From NCBI RefSeq assembly GCF_963678635.1, contig NC_087067.1, positions 55,889,889-55,953,888 on the forward strand: 64,000 nt of DNA, in the 5' to 3' direction. The stretch comes from Symsagittifera roscoffensis. Taxonomy: Eukaryota; Xenacoelomorpha; Acoela; Convolutidae. The notes under the pieces were generated by a model. It had not been told where the DNA came from. It did no database searches and saw only the letters and a program-made list of their open reading frames with translations. Positions 20,148 to 28,114 of the stretch are shown in pieces. The translations under genes and the position numbers were made by a program. Positions within the stretch are counted from its first letter, which is position 1, and each line of letters begins with the position of its first letter.

Positions 20148-22685
20148 TTAGCTGTCTTCTTCCAAGTCTCCCTTGTCAGGTGCTCCATTCTCGATCCATC
20201 TTTTCAGACTGCTCGTCATTCTATCATTTCGTTGAGCCCTCAGGAGATCCGACAGCCTGTACCTGGCTTTCAAATACGTCTTCACCACGTTCATTTGCCC
20301 ACTCATTATCTCTGGAGCATGAGCATCGTCCATCAACTTGACACACCATATCTTTTTCAAAGGCGTCGCTTCTTGCACAGATGGTTCCAGATTGGTACGG
20401 ACGACCGTACCATATGGCAGCAATCTGGTTGGGCGTTTTGAAACTGCTATCAGCTCGAGCTCGTCTGCGGCATTATCTACCACAGTGCCCTCTTCATCTG
20501 AGGTGTATCTGTCCCTGTCTGGATCCTGATGTGTTTCTCGGTCCAGCCCACGCTGCTTCCAGTCTACCAATAAGGAGTGGATTGCGATCTCTGACACATC
20601 GGAATTGGAAGTTGTTTCAGACGTGTTGTCCCAGGACTGGGGTCTCGAGTCACCACTTGAAACGACTGATTCCTCAACATCATATTCCAAGTTGTCTGAG
20701 ATGTTGCTTGACTCCCCGGACAAAAATCTGTCCATCGGTCGCTTTGAACCCGACTCCCCGGACAAAATTCTGCCCCTAGGTGGTCTAGTCAACCTCTCCC
20801 CGGACAAGTCGTCCTGCACGGGCTCAAAGGTGTCTGACTCATCAGAGGAGACGTCCTTGACTGGCTCGAAGGTGTCAGACTCCCCGGACATTGTCTCGTC
20901 CATGGACGAACAATCTGGGCTTGGCTCGTATTCCTCTTTTGCATCCGTGAAGTGCACTCTCCTCGTGAAGCTAGATTTCGACCTGATCCTGACTTCCTCA
21001 GTAGCTTGGTTTTGATTCGATGTTCCATATTCAGTGAACGAAGTTCTCAACAATACTTCTTTCGGCATCGAGGTCACCAGCTGGTTGACGATCGACCTGC
21101 AATCCCGTTCAACGCCTCGGCTGCGAATGGACACTGGCCTCTTCTCTGTTCTCTCGGTGACAGTCAACCTCTGCATGGTCTCCATCCATTCACGATCATG
21201 CCTATTCACTTCCCTATCCAACAAGTCACGGAGTTTTCCCATGACGTCCGGCGCCACGTTCACCGTCTTATTCAATAAAGCGATGCTGTTTATACCCAGC
21301 CTGGTCAGTTCTTGCTGTACCAAGTTGGATCGGACTAGCAGGTCCAACGGAACGGGTTCGCCTCTGGCTAAAAGCTTTATCTCCGCGGCCGTCTCCACTG
21401 GAAGGTCAGGGTGTCCAGGTATAGGATGTCCTGATTTGTCTAACCACCTAGTAAGTGGCAGCTTATCGTAGGTTTCTTTGTCCAGAAAGGAAAACCCGTC
21501 TTTGATCTCTGATTGGTTAGCCTGCTTCTCCTCGAGGCGCTCATAAAATTCTGTCTTTTTACTGAGGCTATCTGCGTTCTGGTGCTTGTCACGGGTACGG
21601 TGCTCTATGATCATGTGGTATCCATCCAGGCGCACAATCCAACGACCAATATAGCTTTGGTCCATCGAATAGGTTTTCAGCCAGGCAAGGGCACGATTAT
21701 CCACACGTAACTTGAAGGGAGCACTCCCCAAGTAGGCCCTGTATTTTTCCACGAAAGTGATCACCGCAAACATCTCCGCTTTTGGTGCGCCGTACTTCAT
21801 TTCAGTATCACTCAGGACTTTACTCCCGTAGGCTATCGGACGAAGAACCGTTCTCCCGTTCCACTCCTGCTCCTGGTGAAGTATGCCCGATATCGCAACC
21901 ACTGATGCATCCGTGTCCAGCACGAACATTCCCTTCTCTGTTGGCATGCCGAGGACCGGTGCCTCGCAAAGTTCACGCTTGATGTTTTCAAATGAAACTT
22001 GTGCCTCATCAGTCCAGGTGAACTTTTTGCCCTTGTTTCTCATCAGCCTCTGCATGGGGTATATCTTGTCAGCATACCCCTTGATGAACTCTCGATAATA
22101 ATTTGCGAATCCCAGAAAACTCATCAGCTGTGTATCTGTTTTAGGTGCCTTCCAGGTCAGCACCGCTTCAACCGCTTCGGGATCTGGTCTCACTCCATGT
22201 TTGTCAACCAGGCGGCCCAGATACTTTATGGAATCCCTGAGGATTTCACACTTAGAGGGTTTGCATTTCAGACCCGCCTGCTTCATGCAAGAAAACACCT
22301 CCTCCAACCTCTCTATGTGGTCTTCTAAGGTTGGTGTTGCAATCACGACATCATCGACATAACACATAATGAGATTCCCGTATTTCTTAGTGACGCTCGT
22401 GAGTGCCTGGGCCATCAGTCGCTGGAATGTGGCCGTCGCGTTGCACAATCCGAATGGCATCCTCTTCCACTGGAACAGTCCCAGCTCACACGCGAAACCT
22501 GTTTTCTGTCGATCTTGCTTTCTGAGTGGCACTTGCCAGAATGCGGAGCCCAAATCCAACGTCGTGAAGAACTTAGCGTCTCCCAGCTTGGATAGGCTCT
22601 CATCGATGCGGGGAATCGGGTATGCGTCCTTTATAGTCACTGCGTTCAGATAACGGAAATCACAACAAAATCTGAGTTGTCCCCC
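20148..22685 (-). CDS. pol: Pol middle part: reverse transcriptase palm and RNase H
   Basis: Continues in the same frame after the UAA at 22686-22688. Residues are counted from 22640. RT motifs include FFTTLDLGSAFWQVPL, GLCNATATFQRLM and the catalytic YVDD (94-97). The RNase H has D242/D244, E289, D314 (RVDNRALAWL) and D356 (HQNADSLS), ending near 362. The remaining roughly 465 residues form a spacer not usual in Ty3/gypsy pol. It is Ser/Asp/Glu-rich with several SGES repeats that coincide with tract-like DNA motifs. It ends at UAA (20148-20150). RT copies the genomic RNA and RNase H removes it. With the upstream ochre codon inside the fingers, this copy probably makes no full RT unless the stop is read through. 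Confidence 0.9.
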   Translation of the reverse strand, partial: GGQLRFCCDFRYLNAVTIKDAYPIPRIDESLSKLGDAKFFTTLDLGSAFWQVPLRKQDRQKTGFACELGLFQWKRMPFGLCNATATFQRLMAQALTSVTKKYGNLIMCYVDDVVIATPTLEDHIERLEEVFSCMKQAGLKCKPSKCEILRDSIKYLGRLVDKHGVRPDPEAVEAVLTWKAPKTDTQLMSFLGFANYYREFIKGYADKIYPMQRLMRNKGKKFTWTDEAQVSFENIKRELCEAPVLGMPTEKGMFVLDTDASVVAISGILHQEQEWNGRTVLRPIAYGSKVLSDTEMKYGAPKAEMFAVITFVEKYRAYLGSAPFKLRVDNRALAWLKTYSMDQSYIGRWIVRLDGYHMIIEHRTRDKHQNADSLSKKTEFYERLEEKQANQSEIKDGFSFLDKETYDKLPLTRWLDKSGHPIPGHPDLPVETAAEIKLLARGEPVPLDLLVRSNLVQQELTRLGINSIALLNKTVNVAPDVMGKLRDLLDREVNRHDREWMETMQRLTVTERTEKRPVSIRSRGVERDCRSIVNQLVTSMPKEVLLRTSFTEYGTSNQNQATEEVRIRSKSSFTRRVHFTDAKEEYEPSPDCSSMDETMSGESDTFEPVKDVSSDESDTFEPVQDDLSGERLTRPPRGRILSGESGSKRPMDRFLSGESSNISDNLEYDVEESVVSSGDSRPQSWDNTSETTSNSDVSEIAIHSLLVDWKQRGLDRETHQDPDRDRYTSDEEGTVVDNAADELELIAVSKRPTRLLPYGTVVRTNLEPSVQEATPLKKIWCVKLMDDAHAPEIMSGQMNVVKTYLKARYRLSDLLRAQRNDRMTSSLKRWIENGAPDKGDLEEDS
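20712..20890 (-). promoter_or_regulatory. Cluster of four internal polypurine-tract-like sites
   Basis: TGTCCGGGGAG (element sense) occurs at 20880-20890, 20796-20806, 20754-20764 and 20712-20722, each encoding SGE(S/R). It is identical in core to the tract at the 3' LTR. The spacing is irregular, so this is not a simple tandem repeat. Confidence 0.5.
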
Positions 22686-24224
22686 TTATTTTTTCGCCAT
22701 GACCACGCCACAAGCCCATGGGGACTTCGACGGCTCAATCATGTCGTACTCCATTAACATTTCAATTTCCTTCCTACACGCTTCTGACTTGTTTGGGGTC
22801 ATTCTTCTCGCCCCTTCCCTATGAGGTACCGAGCCCTCTTCTATCTCAATCTCGTGCTCTACAAAATTGCAACAACCTATATCGGCCTTATGCTTTGAAA
22901 AAACGTCTGCATTCCGATCTAGCACCGCCCTGAGCGAATCTAGTTCCTTGTCAGATATTTTACCCTTCAGATGTTCTATCTCAGGTAGGACAGGCCTATT
23001 CGCTGCTAACTCTGCTTCCGTCGGCCTCTCAGGAAAGTTGGAACAACTAGACAGCCCATCATCTGTTTCCGACTTCATTGAAAACAATTTCCTAGAAGAT
23101 TTCAATTCAATTACTCTTTTCATTATACATTCTTGGTTCGCATGTAATGGAAATTTAGTTACATCAAACTTCTTCAAGTTCTCCACACTCAGAAAGTCTG
23201 TGTTCAGAGGCAAAGCGTAGCCAAGTTTATTTCCCCTCTGTATTGTCACTGTTGTTGCTTCTGTGTTCAATAACACACTCACACACAGTCCGCTCTGAGT
23301 GAGTGAGAAGCTTCTTCCTAAAATAGCCGAGCTTTTACTGTTTGGATTTGGTACCAGACACACCTGTCTGTCATTGCTGAGTTCATTCAAGTTCCTCATC
23401 CTAAACGTCGCTACTACGGCTTGGTTCGGTTTTAATCTAACTTTTCGATCCAGAAAAATCGGCACCTTGGCCTGATTAATTAAGATCTTATTAAGGGGTC
23501 TTTTCTCATACTTTCTTTCAGGATCCTTGATCCTAATCAATTCGTCATTGAGATCAATCGTAACGTCAAAGTTGCGAACGAAATCCCTTCCTAGGATGAA
23601 CTGGTCGGATTCATCCAAATTCTCTACTACTAGGAAGCTCATCCAAAAATGTCTTCCTCCGAGCTGCAGTGAGATGATAGGGGTTCGTCCGGCGACATAG
23701 ATCGCTCCCTGATTGGCAGCTGCCAACCTGATGTTTGTCGGTATGAGATCCGATCTTTCGAAACCCATGTCGGTCCAAGTTTTGACTGGCATGACACTAA
23801 CCACTGCTCCCGTGTCTAGCAGCCCCTTTACTGAAAGTTGTCTGCCTTGCACGTCCAGAACGTGTGCGGCCAGATCGGCCTCGCAACCAATATGCACCGC
23901 ATCTTGTTCGAGCATCGCGTTGTGTCCGATTCGTCTGACCTTCAGCTCCTCTTGACCAATGTATATCCGGCCAACCTGATCGTTCGCATCAGTTATGTGA
24001 GCTTTCGTGTAGATATTGATGCCATCCACATTCATCAGAATCGGGTAAGGGCCATAGACATCGATATAATGTCCGTCCACTTTCATCAGCCTCGGACCTC
24101 CCGTTGTGAGCAGTGCTCGCACTGCCCTGGAGTCCAGTTTGGGATCCTTCTCCTTCAGGTAGTCGGCATAGATGTCCAGGTGGATTAGTGTAATCTCGGA
24201 TGGTTCACTCAAGTTCTTGACCAC
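22686..24224 (-). CDS. pol: Pol N-terminal part: aspartic protease and start of RT
   Basis: Same frame as gag and separated from it by a single UAG. The codon after the stop is GUG. Residues are counted from 24224. A retropepsin-like protease has LLDTGAVVSVM (DTG at 137-139) and FILGRDF (about 209-215). It would cut the polyprotein. A linker follows, then the first RT block from about 455 (HEIEIEEG...RRMTP...MIEPSKSPWACGVVMAKK). It stops at UAA (22686-22688) where Ty3/gypsy RTs usually carry a residue such as Asp or Lys before the LRFC block. GGQLRFCCDFRYLN follows at once in frame, so one base change explains the stop. No frameshift is seen. Confidence 0.88.
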   Translation of the reverse strand: MVKNLSEPSEITLIHLDIYADYLKEKDPKLDSRAVRALLTTGGPRLMKVDGHYIDVYGPYPILMNVDGINIYTKAHITDANDQVGRIYIGQEELKVRRIGHNAMLEQDAVHIGCEADLAAHVLDVQGRQLSVKGLLDTGAVVSVMPVKTWTDMGFERSDLIPTNIRLAAANQGAIYVAGRTPIISLQLGGRHFWMSFLVVENLDESDQFILGRDFVRNFDVTIDLNDELIRIKDPERKYEKRPLNKILINQAKVPIFLDRKVRLKPNQAVVATFRMRNLNELSNDRQVCLVPNPNSKSSAILGRSFSLTQSGLCVSVLLNTEATTVTIQRGNKLGYALPLNTDFLSVENLKKFDVTKFPLHANQECIMKRVIELKSSRKLFSMKSETDDGLSSCSNFPERPTEAELAANRPVLPEIEHLKGKISDKELDSLRAVLDRNADVFSKHKADIGCCNFVEHEIEIEEGSVPHREGARRMTPNKSEACRKEIEMLMEYDMIEPSKSPWACGVVMAKK

Positions 24225-27122
24225 CTATTGCCCTGCGACTGAGATGATGGACATTATTTTGGTCCCCGCCTTCGTCATGCCGAAAGTCTTGCCAGATATA
24301 ACGTTCAGTTTTAGTCCCTGTTTCTTGGGCTCCTCTTTGTCTTCTACTTTTGTCGCTTTACCGAGGACATTAAGACTCTCCCGAAGATCTGTGCTTTCCA
24401 GCTCCGACCTTACCCATTGCTCCACTTCTTTCGTGGCAAGGTCCTGTTTGACATTCTGCAGCGCTGTCCTTGCCGCCAGGCCGTAATCCACCTTGAGTGG
24501 ACTAGACGACTCTGCTTCGAGGTTCGAGGCTACCACCTCGTCAGGCCATGTCTTAACCTTTTTGGTCGCAAAGGTGCTCGGTGTCGTTTCCTTTCTCCGA
24601 GATTCAGCCTCGTTCATCAGACGTGCTCGACTGGCCTTGACACCCGAAAGCGCCTCTTCGTGGCGGGGATGTTTCGCGTCCGCTACTGCGTCCCAAAATT
24701 GAGTACAATCCGACTTGAAGTGTCCCTCCAAATTACAGAAGAAACACCTCGGACCATATTTCATGATGAGCCCCCTGACGTACTCCTCATGATCCTCGTC
24801 GGTCGCGTCGGCGTCCTCAAGAAAGTGGCTTATGGCCTTCATGTTCTGTTTGTATGCAGAACACGCAGAAACGTGATGGTCCATCGAACCACAATTCGCG
24901 CACGACCTCCTCTTGTCCATGTCATCGCGAGGTTTGTACCAACTGGAATTCGCACCAGTGTTTGTCCCGCTATAGTTGCCATAATTGCTGTAACGGTTTT
25001 GCGCCCTCGGTTTTATGAGTAAATACTCGCGTGACTTCATACGCAAGTCGTCGGGCGTGGGTACCTGGTCAAGCGACAGGGTGAAGTGAGTGGCCAACAT
25101 CGTCTTCAGCTCCTCACTCCTTACTCCATCCATAAACTTCGAAGCAATCGCCAAGTTTCGCTCGGATATTCTCTCATCCGGGTTGCTTCTCCTCCTGAGC
25201 AATTCAAGGTCGTCCAAGAATTTATCTATTGATTCTTCATCTCTCTGACGCCTCTTCTCGAACTTCACCATGGCCTGGTGCCCTTGTACTCCAGAGCCGA
25301 AACGATTCAGCAGGATGTCGAATATCTTGCGAGCGCTGTCTCTCTCATTGGCTCTTTTCGCCATTACACAATTTAATGCAGTACCCTCCAGGTTGCTCGT
25401 CAGCGCGCTGCACTCTTGTTTCTTGGAGAGATTCTCTTCCTCAAAGTGTAACTTCATCACCTCTATCCAAGTATCAATGCAGCCGTCTGACTCGTCTTTA
25501 TATGACTTCGGCTTTTTCAGTGTTCTTCTTGACCTCTCTCCTCTCTCGGTTGACTTCGAGAGCTTGGTGATGAATGTTTCAAGAGATCTGTTCAGAGGCT
25601 CAAACATCGAGGCATACATCGTTGTGTCTTGCGAGACTGTAGTCAGATCTGGTACTGAACTGACTTGTGGCACGGTTGGCAATCTTGTCTCCGGGGTGGC
25701 ATCTGCCTCCAGCGGTACTGGATTCGTCCAGCCATGCCTCTGCGGGGCTGCCCTTGGCCGCTCCTTGTTTCTATGTTCGTAGTTCGTTCTCGAGCCTTGC
25801 TGGGCTCTGGCACTGTTGCCCGTACCATCTCCAACATTCGCATGGCTTGAGCGCTCCCTTGAGTTGGAATGCTCCTGCCAACTACTCCCATTCAGGATCG
25901 CGTCAAGCTTCCGCATCATCAAGTCAGATTTGGCGTCTAACCTCTTCTCCAGGCCAGTCATCGTTTGGGCGTAGGTATTATCATGATCATTCAATAATCG
26001 CTCGATCTCTCTTGTCATCCTTGCCTCTCTTTCCTCTGACTCTTTGTTTGCCTGTGCCAGGCTCTCAGCCAGGCATTGATCGGTGTTATGAATCAATTGA
26101 GCCTGATCAAACCTCGCCTGCGACTTCACGTGCGTTAGCTCGTCTCTCAGATTCTCTTGACCCTTGTGAGCTCTCTCATCCACCTGATCTATTCTTTTAG
26201 TCATGTCCCGTCTCAGTTCATCCAGACCATTCATTACGCCAGCGAACATGTCACTTATGTCGCCAGTGGCCCCAAATGACGGGGTTAGTCCCAGCGAAGA
26301 TGAGGTCAACGGCGGCTGCAGCCTGGTGCTTGATGACGCACCGCCTCTTAGCTTGCTCATCGACGTCATTAATCTGTCGAAGGTTGACGACGCTCCCATC
26401 GTTATCCCATCTGACATGGGCCTGGTCGGCGAGGTTGATGACGCCTTCCTGCTCATATCATTCCTTGGGCACGGTGTGAAGTTCACATCCGGATGGGTTA
26501 TCTCCGGGTAGTCATCACTGGAAGTCAAACCTACAGTTGGTAGTGACGCCATGCGTTCGTCGTACAAGGACTTCCAACTCTTCTTGGCCTTCGAGAACGT
26601 CTGCTCTTCACCCGGACTCATACTCGACATCATCGCGTTGTTACTCTGTTTGGCCAAGGATGAGTGTGCACTTGTCAGATGTGAAGGTTCCTTTCTCCAT
26701 CTATAGCTCTTAGTCTCTGATTTGGACATTCCCCTGTACAACACTTCCTCCCGAGGTTCGACCTCGGGACGCTCCGAGGTCTCCTCTGTCCTCTCGGCTT
26801 CCTCCCGTTCGAGGACCTCGTCTGGCTCAAAGTCGGGTCGAATGAGCGTTCGCTCCCCTTCGTCAAAGGGATCCACCACCGTTTCGCTCGCAGGCTCGGC
26901 CTCGGCGCTCCGCCCTTGATTGCCATCGAGGTTTTTCTCGCTCCTTAGTTTCATTTCGCTCACTGAAAGATCAGGTTGACCTTTAGTCGATTCGTCTTCA
27001 GCAAACACGTCGGAAGCGCTGCTGAACGAGGTTTGGCTACGCCTAGTTCTAAACTTCCGCGTGCTTCCCATGCTTAGCCTGGGAATTTTAGTAGTCGATC
27101 CTAGCGAGTCCCTGCGCTGCAT
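24225..27122 (-). CDS. gag: Gag polyprotein
   Basis: 965 codons from the first ATG (27122, purine at -3). The frame is open 20 codons further upstream but without an ATG. The N-terminal third is Ser- and Glu-rich. A coiled-coil stretch (DELRRDMTKRIDQ...EREARMTREIERLL) follows. The retrotransposon capsid region is near residues 540-690 (DTWIEVMKLHFEEE...FEKRRQRDEESIDKFLDDLELL). Two nucleocapsid zinc knuckles, CANCGSMDHHVSAC (about 741) and CFFCNLEGHFKSDC (about 793), fit CX2CX4HX4C. Gag packages the RNA and builds the particle. It is about twice the length of usual Ty3/gypsy Gags. It ends CAA UAG GUG with pol continuing in the same frame, so stop-codon readthrough, as in gammaretroviruses, is the simplest way to make Gag-Pol. 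Confidence 0.9.
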   Translation of the reverse strand: MQRRDSLGSTTKIPRLSMGSTRKFRTRRSQTSFSSASDVFAEDESTKGQPDLSVSEMKLRSEKNLDGNQGRSAEAEPASETVVDPFDEGERTLIRPDFEPDEVLEREEAERTEETSERPEVEPREEVLYRGMSKSETKSYRWRKEPSHLTSAHSSLAKQSNNAMMSSMSPGEEQTFSKAKKSWKSLYDERMASLPTVGLTSSDDYPEITHPDVNFTPCPRNDMSRKASSTSPTRPMSDGITMGASSTFDRLMTSMSKLRGGASSSTRLQPPLTSSSLGLTPSFGATGDISDMFAGVMNGLDELRRDMTKRIDQVDERAHKGQENLRDELTHVKSQARFDQAQLIHNTDQCLAESLAQANKESEEREARMTREIERLLNDHDNTYAQTMTGLEKRLDAKSDLMMRKLDAILNGSSWQEHSNSRERSSHANVGDGTGNSARAQQGSRTNYEHRNKERPRAAPQRHGWTNPVPLEADATPETRLPTVPQVSSVPDLTTVSQDTTMYASMFEPLNRSLETFITKLSKSTERGERSRRTLKKPKSYKDESDGCIDTWIEVMKLHFEEENLSKKQECSALTSNLEGTALNCVMAKRANERDSARKIFDILLNRFGSGVQGHQAMVKFEKRRQRDEESIDKFLDDLELLRRRSNPDERISERNLAIASKFMDGVRSEELKTMLATHFTLSLDQVPTPDDLRMKSREYLLIKPRAQNRYSNYGNYSGTNTGANSSWYKPRDDMDKRRSCANCGSMDHHVSACSAYKQNMKAISHFLEDADATDEDHEEYVRGLIMKYGPRCFFCNLEGHFKSDCTQFWDAVADAKHPRHEEALSGVKASRARLMNEAESRRKETTPSTFATKKVKTWPDEVVASNLEAESSSPLKVDYGLAARTALQNVKQDLATKEVEQWVRSELESTDLRESLNVLGKATKVEDKEEPKKQGLKLNVISGKTFGMTKAGTKIMSIISVAGQ

Positions 27123-27546
27123 AGTTTTTATCAAAATGAAAGTATTCGTAATTTGATGGCAATGCAAACGTACCACAAACAAGATTTAGTTAAATCACTT
27201 AACGCTGCCTACTCGATTCCGTCAGTATCAAAATGTCTCTTAGATCTCTCACGACTAAATTAGTGACTCAGCTAAAGTTACACACAGGGTCTACCCAGTA
27301 TTGATATAATGCTAACTCAACCCGGTTGTATAGTATAACAGTATCACTAAGTTTCCACAAGATATAATCGACACACAAAACACAATCGATAATCAGATAA
27401 GAATATCCTACAGGTGACAGCGACCTTTTGTCAGTATCAATTTATCGCCACACAATTTATCAAGTCACTGCTTTGTTAAAATTAAACAATCTTTGATAAA
27501 AAGCAGTGATGACTCAGAAATAGATAAACAAAACTTAGTCTTAAAG

Positions 27547-27720
27547 AAAAAGACTTCCCCCAATCGGAACGATCCGAAAGAACGAAGCCCAGGACACAGT
27601 CTTCTCAAGTGGGTGTGTGTCTGCCTAATACACCCACCGAGGTCTTCTTTTAGGTGTCCTGCGATTGCCCGAGCTGTCTTACTAAGTAGCTCAAGGCAAC
27701 CTCTGATCGAAAATTTCTAA
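27547..27720 (-). ncRNA. Structured RNA unit A in the element leader
   Basis: Nested inverted repeats. CAGGACAC (27590-27597) pairs with GTGTCCTG (27654-27661). Inside it, GTGGGTGT (27609-27616) pairs with ACACCCAC (27630-27637). A third hairpin at 27665-27699 pairs TTGCC..GAGCT with AGCTC..GGCAA. A TCGGA..TCCGA hairpin lies to the left. The partner unit at 27721-27895 keeps the same helices with other bases. Confidence 0.7.
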
Positions 27721-27895
27721 AGTCTATGAAAAAGCTCTCCCACACTCGGACTGCTCCAAGTGCACGAGAGTAGGGAACAATTTTTCTTCTCAAGTGGGTG
27801 TGTATTTGCCTAATACACCCACCGAGGTCTTCCTTTATTTGTTCCCGGATTGCCCGAACTTTCCTATTAAGTAGCTCAAGGCAACCACACAACCA
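27721..27895 (-). ncRNA. Structured RNA unit B in the element leader
   Basis: Diverged tandem copy of unit A. The outer helix is now GGGAACAA (27773-27780) with TTGTTCCC (27839-27846), fully changed yet still complementary. The inner GTGGGTGT/ACACCCAC helix (27794-27801 with 27815-27822) is unchanged. The 3' hairpin is kept with one mismatch. Loop and junction sequences such as TGCCTAATACACCCACCGAG are conserved. Confidence 0.7.
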
Positions 27896-28114
27896 AAATC
27901 ACAATCAAAAAAAATTTTGTTCGGGTACTTCTAATACACCCAATGTAGAATCCAAAGTTGATCACGAATTTCCGGGTCAAAATGGGTTCTTATGATCCTG
28001 ATAAGCACGCCTAATATCCTAATATGATCCTAATTCAATGGATATTTTCCGTTGCCCAAATAGCCACAGAAAGTTTACTCAAGTCTCTAACAAGGAAGAT
28101 CGTTGGAAGGTTTA

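Noticed and set aside
4616-27122. Alternative genetic code (UAR = Gln) as main explanation of the internal stops
   Set aside because: The membrane protein gene appears to end at TAG, and one AIG1-type stop is TGA. The data are too few. Kept only as a test in the findings.
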